Shown here piece by piece: positions 7,820 through 15,705 of a DNA stretch of 64,000 nt; within the stretch, counting starts at the first letter, position 1, and the number at the start of each line of letters is the position of its first letter. The stretch spans positions 12,263-76,262 of the forward strand of contig DATJPR010000098.1 in the NCBI GenBank assembly GCA_035506295.1, in the 5' to 3' direction. Both the position numbers and the translations under genes were made by a program. This DNA is from DATJPR01 sp035506295 (GTDB lineage: Bacteria > Bacteroidota > Ignavibacteria > UBA10030 > UBA6906). A model generated the notes under the pieces. It did not search any database, had not been told where the DNA came from, and was given only the letters and a program-made list of their open reading frames with translations.

Positions 7820-8077
7820 CTATTCCCCTTCATAGTCCATGTAGAGGCTCACCGAACGACCGCACGTGCACACGAATTCCGCCGATGTGACGCGATCTCC
7901 CTCCTTGTGCAGGACCACGACAGGCTCATCCTTGCTCCCGGCGAGAACCCCAATCTTCTCCGTACCCGCGATGGAGATATGCGCCGCTTTGATGATGTTT
8001 CCCCGAACCTGCTCGGGTACGTCCACGCGCTTATATGCAACGAGATCCAGAAACGGGCCTTCTTCAGTATTCGCCAT
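7820..8077 (-). CDS. Uncharacterised 85-residue protein after cheB
   Basis: The ATG at 8077 follows the cheB stop by 4 bases, so this is the last gene of the chemosensory operon. No membrane helix. The sequence is a compact alpha/beta small protein by eye (GNIIKAAHISIAGTEKIGVL, EPVVVLHKEGDRV) ending with FVCTCGRSVSLYMDYEG, which includes a CxCG motif that could bind metal. I do not recognise the family; position suggests a role linked to CheB/CheA or receptor modification. Confidence 0.75.
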   Translation of the reverse strand: MANTEEGPFLDLVAYKRVDVPEQVRGNIIKAAHISIAGTEKIGVLAGSKDEPVVVLHKEGDRVTSAEFVCTCGRSVSLYMDYEGE

Positions 8078-8081
8078 GGCT

Positions 8082-9170
8082 CTATTCTCCGACGATCTTG
8101 GTGATGGTCGAAGGGATGTCTTCCAGCGCCGGATTCGCGTCCGCCAGCCCCTCGTCGACAACCGCCTTGGGCATTCCATAGACGACACAGGATTCCTCGT
8201 CCTGAGCAATCACCACCCCGCCTCCCTTCTTGATCAAGCGGGCCCCCTCGAGGCCATCCTTCCCCATCCCCGTCATAACGACCCCCAGGAGCGGGCTCCG
8301 GCTCGTCTCAACTGCGGAGGTCATCATGATGTCTGCGCACGGGCGATAGAGGGTGTTGAGCGGCTCCAGGCTGATATGCGCCGTCAGGCCATGCCCGTTC
8401 CGGAGAAACGTGAGGTGTTGACCTCCCGGAGCGATGATGACCTTGCCGGGCTCCATGGGTTCCCCTTCTTCCGCCTCCTTGACATGCATTTCGCACAAAC
8501 CATCAAGCCGCTCCGCCAAGGAGAGCGTGAATTTGGGAGGCATGTGCTGGACGATCGCAATGCCGAGCGGGAAATTCTTGGGGAGCTTGGGAAGAATTTT
8601 CAGGAGGGCAAACGGCCCGCCTGTAGAGACGGCGAGCACGACCGCACCGAGGTCCTTCCGCGTCCGGATCGGAGGCATCGGGTGATGTGCCGCGGGTGTA
8701 GCAGGCGTCTGTGCGGAGGCGAATTTCGCAGTGGAAGCGCGAATGCGCTGCAGGCGCAGCGCCAGTGATCGGCTGAGGGCGATGTGCTTGACTTTCGCAA
8801 CGAGCTCTTCCTTGATCTTCACGATATCGAGCGACACGTACGAAAGCTCCTTGGGAATGAAGTCCACCGCCCCCAGATTCAACGCATCCAGCGTTGCTTT
8901 CGCGCCGTCGGTGGTGAGCGAACTCACCATCAGCACAGGCACGGGCATTTCCTTCATGATGATCCCGAGCGCCGTGAGGCCGTCCATGTTCGGCATCTCG
9001 ATGTCCATCGTCACCAGGTCCGGCCGCAGCTGCCGGATTTTCTCGATTCCATCCTTCCCGTCTTTCGCGGTCGCGACAACCTTGATCTGGGGATCTGATT
9101 CCAGCATCAACGAGAGAGACTTCCGCATGAAGGCGGAATCGTCCACAACAACGACGTTAATGGTTCGCAC
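8082..9170 (-). CDS. cheB: Chemotaxis protein-glutamate methylesterase CheB
   Basis: 362 residues. N-terminal receiver with phospho-acceptor Asp56 (TMDIEMPN) and a C-terminal methylesterase with the catalytic triad Ser182 (AVSTGGP), His209 (IVQHMPP) and Asp305 (GMGKDG). It removes methyl groups (or deamidates Gln) from chemoreceptors, with activity raised by CheA phosphorylation, opposing CheR. It lies 24 bases behind cheA. Ala/Pro-rich linker at about 145-170. Confidence 0.98.
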   Translation of the reverse strand: MRTINVVVVDDSAFMRKSLSLMLESDPQIKVVATAKDGKDGIEKIRQLRPDLVTMDIEMPNMDGLTALGIIMKEMPVPVLMVSSLTTDGAKATLDALNLGAVDFIPKELSYVSLDIVKIKEELVAKVKHIALSRSLALRLQRIRASTAKFASAQTPATPAAHHPMPPIRTRKDLGAVVLAVSTGGPFALLKILPKLPKNFPLGIAIVQHMPPKFTLSLAERLDGLCEMHVKEAEEGEPMEPGKVIIAPGGQHLTFLRNGHGLTAHISLEPLNTLYRPCADIMMTSAVETSRSPLLGVVMTGMGKDGLEGARLIKKGGGVVIAQDEESCVVYGMPKAVVDEGLADANPALEDIPSTITKIVGE

Positions 9171-9194
9171 GGTGTTCTCTGGTCCTTGCCATCC

Positions 9195-11081
9195 TCATGC
9201 ATGAACTGCGGCCTGGGCGCTCAGGCGCATGAGCTCGCCGACATCCACAATCATGATGACCTGTCCGTCGCCAAGGATGGTCGAACCTGCGATCCCTTCC
9301 ACGGTGCCCAGGTACCCTCCCAGCGACTTGATCACAACTTCTTTTTGACCAAGCATCGAATCGACCACAATCCCCATGCGCTGCGCGGCGAGACCGACAA
9401 CGACGATATACGTCCACTCCGAGCCGTCTCCGTTCTTCGTCCCACCCAGGACACGGCCGATCCGCGTAATAGGCAGAACGCTGTCCCTCAGGCGCACCAC
9501 CTCCAGGCCGTTGATCGTGCTGATCTCGTCGTCCTTGACGCGGACGACCTCCAGGACAGCACTCAGCGGGATGCAATAGATTTCTCCACATGCCTTCACG
9601 AGGAGCGCCTGGATGATGGCCAGCGTCAGCGGCAATTTGATGATAAACTTGCTTCCGACGCCGGGCTGTGAGTCAATTTCGACGGTGCCTTTCAGTTTCG
9701 TGATATTGGTCCTGACGACGTCCATGCCGACCCCGCGACCCGAGATGTTCGTGACCTTCGCGGCGGTGCTGAACCCGGGAGCAAAAATAAGGTTGAGGAT
9801 CTCTTTTGCCGTCATTTCGCGGGCGTCGGACTCGCTCAGCATTCCTTTTTCAAGGGCTTTCGCCTTCAGTTTTTCGGGGTCCATGCCCCGCCCGTCATCC
9901 TGAACCGTGATGACGATATGGTTCCCCTCGTGCTGGGCGGCCACCCGTACCGTTCCCTTGGGGGATTTCCCCGCCGCGGCGCGTTCTGCCGGTGATTCGA
10001 CGCCATGGTCCGCCGCGTTGCGGATGATGTGTACGAGCGGGTCGCTCAGCTCCTCGATGATGGTCTTGTCGAGCTCCGTTTCCTCCCCTTCCATGATCAG
10101 ATCGATCTCTTTCTTCGTTTCGCGACAAAGGTCCCGCACCAGCCGCGGGATCTTGTTGAAGACCTTCGCGATCGGAACCATGCGGGTCTTCATGACCGCC
10201 ATCTGAAGCTCGGTGGTGATGAAATCAATTTGCGCGCTGGTATCGAGGAGCCCCTTCGTGACAGGGAGGTCTTCATGTTCCTCGGCGACCGTGTTCGCGA
10301 TTTGCGTAAGCCGGTTCCGCCCGAGCACGAGCTCGCCGACGAGGTTCATCAGCGTGTCCAACCGGGTAACGTCCACACGGATGGTCGAGTCGGCAGTGCC
10401 CCTGGTGCTCTGGACTCCGGCCGGTTGTCCCTTCTTGTCTTCAGACTGTTCGGGGCTCTTCATCTCCGCGGAAGCGGAGGACGGCACGCCCGCAGCGGCA
10501 TGTTCGTGTTCTGCGGTCGCTTCGATTTCCTTCGGAGCGTCGGGCGGGGCAACGGCCTCCACGGGCGGTGGTGGTGCGCCGGCCTCGGGAGTGGACACCG
10601 GAGGCGCCGCCTGCTTCGGCGTTGCCGGTGACGCGCTCGCCGGCTGCGCCGTCAGCGCGATCCCCTTGAGGCGGGCGATGATCGGCTGCAGGTCGAGCTT
10701 GCGGCTGTCCCTCGCCTCGATCTTCGCCATGAGCTCCTTCAGCAGATCATATGCCGCGAGAATCACGTCCATTTTTTCCGGCGTGACCACCAGCTCGCCG
10801 CGGCGAAGTTTGTTCAAAACATCTTCAAAACTGTGCGCCAGTTCCGTCATCTGCTCCAGGCCGAGGAACGACGATGTCCCCTTGATGGTGTGCACCGCGC
10901 GGAAGATGGAATTGAGCAGTTCCGGCGTCGCACTTCCCTTTTCGAGCGTCAGAAGATCCTGGGCGAGGTTCTCGAGAATTTCGCGGGTCTCGACGATGAA
11001 GCTTTCGAGAATCTCCGCCATTTCGTGATCGAAGGCGGGAAACGGCTTGTCACTCTGAAGGGCGCTCTCGTGCTCACTCAT
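9195..11081 (-). CDS. cheA: Chemotaxis histidine kinase CheA
   Basis: 628 residues from the ATG at 11081, which overlaps the preceding stop as ATGA. Domains: P1 HPt with phospho-His64 (AVHTIKGTSS), a long Pro/Ala-rich linker (about 140-240) in place of a recognisable P2 CheY/CheB-docking domain, dimerisation P3, kinase P4 with N box HIIRNAADHGVE, G1 DDGRGMD and G2 ISGRGVGMDVV, and the CheW-like P5 at the end. Couples receptors to CheY/CheB phosphorylation in the cytoplasmic signalling array. Confidence 0.98.
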   Translation of the reverse strand: MSEHESALQSDKPFPAFDHEMAEILESFIVETREILENLAQDLLTLEKGSATPELLNSIFRAVHTIKGTSSFLGLEQMTELAHSFEDVLNKLRRGELVVTPEKMDVILAAYDLLKELMAKIEARDSRKLDLQPIIARLKGIALTAQPASASPATPKQAAPPVSTPEAGAPPPPVEAVAPPDAPKEIEATAEHEHAAAGVPSSASAEMKSPEQSEDKKGQPAGVQSTRGTADSTIRVDVTRLDTLMNLVGELVLGRNRLTQIANTVAEEHEDLPVTKGLLDTSAQIDFITTELQMAVMKTRMVPIAKVFNKIPRLVRDLCRETKKEIDLIMEGEETELDKTIIEELSDPLVHIIRNAADHGVESPAERAAAGKSPKGTVRVAAQHEGNHIVITVQDDGRGMDPEKLKAKALEKGMLSESDAREMTAKEILNLIFAPGFSTAAKVTNISGRGVGMDVVRTNITKLKGTVEIDSQPGVGSKFIIKLPLTLAIIQALLVKACGEIYCIPLSAVLEVVRVKDDEISTINGLEVVRLRDSVLPITRIGRVLGGTKNGDGSEWTYIVVVGLAAQRMGIVVDSMLGQKEVVIKSLGGYLGTVEGIAGSTILGDGQVIMIVDVGELMRLSAQAAVHA

Positions 11082-11701
11082 GGTTGGTCCGACGTCCATT
11101 GTTTAACGATCTGATCGGCCTGGTCCTGCCGTTCGGTGGACACCGTGTACTCCGCCTCGATGTCGAAGTGCGCGGGGGTGGACACCGGTGCGCTCGGGCC
11201 CGCAACCGCCGTCCCGCCGAACTGGTCCAGGATCCGGATGAGCTCGACCCGGACCGATTCGATCATGTGGCTCACGCCGGCAATTTGCTGGCTGGTGATG
11301 TCCTGGACCTGCAGCGCCATCGCGATGCTCATGGATTTCTCCTTCGTGGTCGCGAGTGACCGCGAGATGGACGACATCACTTCAGTCACGGGCCTCGCCG
11401 GATTGGGCAGCAGGTTCCCGAGCGTTTTGAGGCCGGCTTCCGCGGCGTCGACGTTCTGGGAAATTGTATCCAACACGTCCAGGATCTCCACCGTCGCCGA
11501 TTCGGTGGCCTGGCTGACATTGCTGAGCTGGGTCGAGACTTTCGGGATTTTCTTTGAGCTGTCCTCGATCGTCGTCTTGATGTTTTCCAGCGCGGGAAGC
11601 ATTGCCGACACAGCATACACGAACTTGCTGAGCAAACCGTCGTTTATCCCTGAAACCATGACACTTCCGGGAGTGGGTCGGGGTGCGGTCGCGTCTGTCA
11701 T
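11078..11701 (-). CDS. cheZ: CheZ-like CheY-P phosphatase (paralogue 1)
   Basis: 207 residues of long helix. The segment ALQVQDITSQQI (129-140) places an acidic residue at 134 and Gln at 138 with the Asp-x3-Gln spacing of E. coli CheZ (Asp143/Gln147, in QDLTGQ), the dephosphorylation pair inserted into the CheY active site. The C-terminal tail (RQDQADQIVKQW) is amphipathic as in the CheY-docking helix of CheZ. It stands between a second CheZ-like gene and cheA (ATGA overlap). Presence of two paralogues is unusual. Confidence 0.85.
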   Translation of the reverse strand: MTDATAPRPTPGSVMVSGINDGLLSKFVYAVSAMLPALENIKTTIEDSSKKIPKVSTQLSNVSQATESATVEILDVLDTISQNVDAAEAGLKTLGNLLPNPARPVTEVMSSISRSLATTKEKSMSIAMALQVQDITSQQIAGVSHMIESVRVELIRILDQFGGTAVAGPSAPVSTPAHFDIEAEYTVSTERQDQADQIVKQWTSDQP

Positions 11702-11746
11702 GAATATTCCTCGAATGGTCTGGCGATGCCGGATGATGAATCCGGT

Positions 11747-12508
11747 TTAACGCTTGGACGAATGTTTCCCGTTGTTGAGCCCGGTGACAATCTCATCGGC
11801 CGCCTGCTGCCGTCCTGTGGAGGTGTCGTACGTTGCCGCCGGGTCGAATACGATATCCACGTGATGATGCGCGTACCCGGTGCCTGCACCGCCGCACTCT
11901 TCTCCGCGGATGTGGAGCAGGAGGGCATTGAGGCCGTGATCGACAGACTGCATCATCTTGTTGACAGCCGCGATCTGTTGCGCAGTGATGTCCTGCACCT
12001 GCAGGGCTATCATGATGCTCGTGCAGTCCGCCTTGACACCCTCGAGCGTGGCCACATGGGCGGCGAGCATTTGCTCCGTGCCGAGTGCGCGCGTGCATTG
12101 TTCCCACAGCGCAGACAACCGGGCACTGTCCGGGTCGTCCGCATGGTTCTTTCGGATTCTGCCGACCAGGTCGTTCATGGCGGGCACCGCGCCGCCCGTC
12201 TCCCGGGAAAAAGCCCGAAACCATTCCTGGATGACCTCGATTTGCCGGATCATACGCTCCACAATATCCAGGATTTGCGTGGAGGCGCTTTCATTGGCGG
12301 CCGTCACATTGTCGAGCTGCCGGGACGCGGTCGGTAGCTTTTCCGACGTCTGTTCGATGGAGATCTGTAACTCCGCGATCACGGGGACGATGTCCCGCAC
12401 AAATTCCAGGATGTCGCGAAAGAACTGCTCCGACTGGGGCAGGGCATCGAGGGTCCGGAGGGTTTCATCGGCCTTGGCAAAGACTTCTTTCAGGTCTTCT
12501 GTTCGCAT
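11747..12508 (-). CDS. CheZ-like CheY-P phosphatase (paralogue 2)
   Basis: 253 residues from the ATG at 12508, which has AGGTGA just upstream; an in-frame GTG 9 bases earlier is less likely. It carries ALQVQDITAQQI with Asp173 and Gln177 in the CheZ arrangement and shares the preceding helical pattern (KLPTASRQLDNVTAANESAS) with paralogue 1, plus an extra ~45-residue insertion (about 100-150). The C-terminal amphipathic tail (RQQAADEIVTGLNN) matches CheY-docking tails. The two genes are separated by 45 bases and follow cheY directly. Confidence 0.8.
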   Translation of the reverse strand: MRTEDLKEVFAKADETLRTLDALPQSEQFFRDILEFVRDIVPVIAELQISIEQTSEKLPTASRQLDNVTAANESASTQILDIVERMIRQIEVIQEWFRAFSRETGGAVPAMNDLVGRIRKNHADDPDSARLSALWEQCTRALGTEQMLAAHVATLEGVKADCTSIMIALQVQDITAQQIAAVNKMMQSVDHGLNALLLHIRGEECGGAGTGYAHHHVDIVFDPAATYDTSTGRQQAADEIVTGLNNGKHSSKR

Positions 12509-12539
12509 GATCCTCACCTGTCTGGAAAGCTGCTACGGA

Positions 12540-12929
12540 TTACGATTTGACTTCGACCGATTTCAGCACGAGGTCGATCTTCTCCTTCAGCCCCTGTGCG
12601 GTAAACGGCTTCACGATGTAGTTGTTCACGTGCACTTTCATCGCTTCGATCACGTCTTCCTTGTTGCCCCGAGTCGTCACCATGAGGATCGGCATTTCCG
12701 AGAACGGGTTCGTGGCGCGCACCCAGCGGGTCAGCTCCAGGCCGTTCATCTCCGGCATGTTCCAATCCGTGATGAGGAAGTCCGCCCCTTCACTGAGCAG
12801 CTTCGCCATGGCGTCCTTACCATCGGTCGCCTCCACGACACTATCGAATCCGATGCTCTTCAGCGTGTTGACGACAATCCTCCGCATCGTAAGGGAATCA
12901 TCCACGACCAGGAACTTGACAGATGCCAT
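12540..12929 (-). CDS. cheY: Chemotaxis response regulator CheY
   Basis: 129 residues, a single receiver. Acidic pocket at Asp10-Asp11, phospho-Asp55 (ITDWNMPEMNGLE), Thr at MVTTRG and Lys in YIVKPFTA. The DWNMP sequence and NKEDVIEAMKVHVNNYIVK surface are typical of true CheY that binds FliM. Lies between the second receiver and the CheZ-like pair, so probably their substrate. Confidence 0.95.
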   Translation of the reverse strand: MASVKFLVVDDSLTMRRIVVNTLKSIGFDSVVEATDGKDAMAKLLSEGADFLITDWNMPEMNGLELTRWVRATNPFSEMPILMVTTRGNKEDVIEAMKVHVNNYIVKPFTAQGLKEKIDLVLKSVEVKS

Positions 12930-12965
12930 AGTTCACTCCGTTCTCATAATGGTGCCTGCTGACGC

Positions 12966-13340
12966 TTATACCGTCCAGGTGAGGTACTTGGACACCTCAT
13001 ACTGGATCTTTTCCAAACTAAAAGGTTTCACGACATAGGAGCTGACTCCCAGCCGCGCGCCTGTCTCCTTGCTGACAGTATCTCCGAGGGACGACAAAAT
13101 AATAACCGGCAGATCGCGATAATCGGGGATGTCACGGAGCGCGCGGATAAACTCGAACCCGTCCATGTTCGGCATGTTGAGGTCCGTGATCACGAGGTCC
13201 ACATTTTCCCTCGGGAGCTTCTCCAGCGCATCCATGCCGTCACACGCCGAGACCACCGTGAACCCCTGCATGCTCAGGGACACCGAAACGAATTTCCGGA
13301 TGGTGGGGGAATCGTCAACGATCAGAATGACTTTGTTCAT
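12966..13340 (-). CDS. CheY-like single-domain response regulator
   Basis: 124 residues, receiver only. Asp9/Asp10, phospho-Asp53 (VITDLNMPNMDG), conserved Ser at ILSSLG and Lys in YVVKPFSLEK. More distant from motor CheY than its neighbour (no DWNMP), so it may act as a phosphate sink, an adaptation regulator, or a partner of CheA in another output. Gap of 5 bases to cheR and 36 to cheY. Confidence 0.92.
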   Translation of the reverse strand: MNKVILIVDDSPTIRKFVSVSLSMQGFTVVSACDGMDALEKLPRENVDLVITDLNMPNMDGFEFIRALRDIPDYRDLPVIILSSLGDTVSKETGARLGVSSYVVKPFSLEKIQYEVSKYLTWTV

Positions 13341-13345
13341 CGACG

Positions 13346-14233
13346 CTACTCCTTCTTGTACGCAACAGTCTTCGCAAAATTGATCAGCTTGAACGCCGTG
13401 GAGATGCCGTGCAGGGATTCCGCATAGCCGATGAACAGATAGCCGCCACGCCGTAAACTGTCATAGAGATTCGAAACCACCTGGATTTTCGATTGGGAGT
13501 CGAAATAGATCAGGACATTGCAGCAGAAGATGATGTCGAAATTCGACATCATGCGCATGCGCCCCCGGTCATAGAGATTCATATTCTCGAACCGGACGAT
13601 ACGCTTCACCTCATCGCGGAGGTAATACCGCGAATCCTCCGCCGCAAAGTATTTCTCGAGGTAGTACTTCGGCATGTTCCTGATTGAGTAGTCCCTATAG
13701 ACGCCCTTGCGCGCGGTCTCGATCACCGCCTGGTTGATGTCCGTCCCGACGATCTCGATCTCCAGTGCCGGATGCCGCGGTTTGATCCTTTCCAGGAACA
13801 GCATGGCGAGCGTATACGCCTCTTCCCCTGACGAGCTAGCCGCGCTCCAGATCCGGAGCTTCCCCCCGGTCGATCCCCGCGCCTCGAGCACCGACGGGAC
13901 CAGGGTCTGCTCGAAGGCCTCGAACTGCGGCTCGTTCCGGAAGAAGAATGTCTCGTTGATCGTGATCGCCTCGAAGAAAAACCGCATCTCCTCCTGTCTC
14001 CGCGTACCGTATTTCAGAAGCTGGAGGTACGCCTCAAAGTTCGCAAGGTTCATCACCTGCAGGCGTTTCCCCAGTCTCCCTTCCAGGAGGTACTTCTTGT
14101 TGTCCGGGAAAAAGATCCCGCACTGCTGATAGATGAACTCCCTGAGCTGACGGAATTCCTCGTCAGTCATCTTCACGCCGGTCGACCCGGCAGGACGCGG
14201 AATTGCGGGAACGACAATTGTCGGAATAGTCAC
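13346..14233 (-). CDS. cheR: Chemotaxis receptor methyltransferase CheR
   Basis: 295 residues. N-terminal helical domain (EFRQLREFIYQQCGIFF) and C-terminal Rossmann methyltransferase with LRIWSAASSSGEEAYTLAM as the SAM-binding motif and NFDIIFCCNVLIYFD later. Uses S-adenosylmethionine to methylate receptor glutamates. The start is GTG at 14233 with GGAG 8 bases upstream; an in-frame ATG at about codon 22 (MTDEEF) begins the conserved domain and is an alternative. The GTG overlaps the stop of a six-codon ORF (14230-14250). Confidence 0.96.
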   Translation of the reverse strand: MTIPTIVVPAIPRPAGSTGVKMTDEEFRQLREFIYQQCGIFFPDNKKYLLEGRLGKRLQVMNLANFEAYLQLLKYGTRRQEEMRFFFEAITINETFFFRNEPQFEAFEQTLVPSVLEARGSTGGKLRIWSAASSSGEEAYTLAMLFLERIKPRHPALEIEIVGTDINQAVIETARKGVYRDYSIRNMPKYYLEKYFAAEDSRYYLRDEVKRIVRFENMNLYDRGRMRMMSNFDIIFCCNVLIYFDSQSKIQVVSNLYDSLRRGGYLFIGYAESLHGISTAFKLINFAKTVAYKKE

Positions 14234-14250
14234 TGCGCGATCTCCAACAT
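14230..14250 (-). other. Six-codon mini-ORF overlapping the cheR start
   Basis: Between the HEAT gene and cheR, an ATG at 14248-14250 preceded by AGGAG (6-7 bases away) opens MLEIAQ and stops at a TGA that overlaps the cheR GTG as GTGA. It has a better ribosome site than cheR itself and could reinitiate translation into cheR. It may be chance. Confidence 0.25.
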
Positions 14251-14259
14251 TTCGTTCTC

Positions 14260-15696
14260 CTAAGCCTCCGTCCCCGGCGAATCGACTGCATATCCGCGCG
14301 ACTGGAGCGTGTCTGCCGCGACTTCGCGAACCATGGTATCGTCGTCCTGAAGAAAACCCGTGATAAATTCCGGCGCGCGTGGATCCGCGATCGCGGCGAT
14401 AATCTCAATGACGTGAATGCGCAACCACGGATCAGGATCATTCATGATCGCGTCAAGGAACTCGACAGCGTTGTCGCCGTCCAGCCGGAAAAGGACGTCG
14501 ACGATCAGCGCCCGCGTCTCCTCGTCGGCGGTGGACCAGCGGTCCGCGATGAGGATGAAGGCGCGGCTGATCAACCGCTCCATCGTCTCGTCCACCTGGA
14601 CATGCATGATCATTTTTGCGATGTCGCCCACCAATTTCCCCAGCAGGCCGATCGTGCGCTTCACCTGAGCCGCCCGATGCTCCTCGAGGTACTGGATCGC
14701 CGCGGAGAAGACGTCGGCTCTCCCCGGGAGGACTTCCATAAGCCAGGGTTCAAGATCCGGCGTCCGCTCCAGCGCATCGATGAGGGCCGAGGTGACCCCG
14801 CGGGCATCGCACCGCGCCAGCGCCTGAGCGGCGCTCATGCGGACTCCGCTGTCGGCATCCTGCAGCGCCGTCAAAAAATCCGGAACGAGGGTGCGGGAGA
14901 AGTCAAGACTGCGGCCTGTTCGCTGAGCGATCTGGACGAGCGCGTGGAGCACCGCCGACCGCAGGCGCCCTTTCACCTGTTCCAAGCGCCCGTAAAGCAA
15001 CGTCCACGCGTGTTCGCGGCCGATCGCCCCGATGGATTCGATGACTGCGAACGCAGTGGCGGGATCCTGTGCCGCCGAGCCAAGCGCTTCAGACAAGCAT
15101 CCCTCCAGAAACCCGCAGGCCGATGGATCGCCGATCTTGCCTACCGCTTCGGCGACCGCAGTCCTGGCGAAGCCCAGACGGGCATACGCGCCGAACAACC
15201 CAGGAAGGGCCTCCTGTGACCGCAGGTTTCCCAGGGCTTCAATCGCTGAAACCACGACGTTTTCATCGGGGTCGTCAAGCATCGGCATGAGGGCGGCAGC
15301 GGGCGTTTCTCCCCGGGTCAGACCGAGGATATCGACGGCAAACTTCCTGACATCCTGGTTCTGATCCTTCAAGTAGGGAAGAACCGCCGGGATCGCGGTG
15401 TCGCCGAGCTTGACAAGAAGCTCCGAGGCGAGATTTCTCGTCACGATATTCTCGCTCCCGATATATTCGACGATCGCCCGGGCGACATTGATCCCGCCGA
15501 TCGACTGCAGCGAGCGCGACGCCGCATCGCGCACTCCCTTGTTCTCGTCCTGCAACGCCGAGGCGAGAGGCACGACGACTGCCAGGTCTCCCGTCGAGAC
15601 GAGCGCTTCCGCAGCGCTTCGTCGGGCATCGGGATCGGCGTCCGCCAGCAGGGTTGCGATTTGTTTGCGCATCTCTTCCGTCATGTGCATGCTCAC
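14260..15696 (-). CDS. HEAT-repeat protein of the chemosensory operon
   Basis: 478 residues made of roughly 30-40-residue helical repeats from end to end, for example DARRSAAEALVSTGDLAVVV, VRDAASRSLQSIGG and VRKFAVDILGLTRGETPAAA; the pattern (Asp-x-VR-x-x-A-x-x-AL) is typical of HEAT/PBS-lyase-type scaffolds. No catalytic motif is visible. It likely provides a solenoid docking surface for CheR, CheA or receptors, but the partner is unknown. It lies 9 bases behind the FapA gene and 26 before cheR. Confidence 0.9.
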   Translation of the reverse strand: MSMHMTEEMRKQIATLLADADPDARRSAAEALVSTGDLAVVVPLASALQDENKGVRDAASRSLQSIGGINVARAIVEYIGSENIVTRNLASELLVKLGDTAIPAVLPYLKDQNQDVRKFAVDILGLTRGETPAAALMPMLDDPDENVVVSAIEALGNLRSQEALPGLFGAYARLGFARTAVAEAVGKIGDPSACGFLEGCLSEALGSAAQDPATAFAVIESIGAIGREHAWTLLYGRLEQVKGRLRSAVLHALVQIAQRTGRSLDFSRTLVPDFLTALQDADSGVRMSAAQALARCDARGVTSALIDALERTPDLEPWLMEVLPGRADVFSAAIQYLEEHRAAQVKRTIGLLGKLVGDIAKMIMHVQVDETMERLISRAFILIADRWSTADEETRALIVDVLFRLDGDNAVEFLDAIMNDPDPWLRIHVIEIIAAIADPRAPEFITGFLQDDDTMVREVAADTLQSRGYAVDSPGTEA

Positions 15697-15705
15697 TGGT
15701 ATGGA

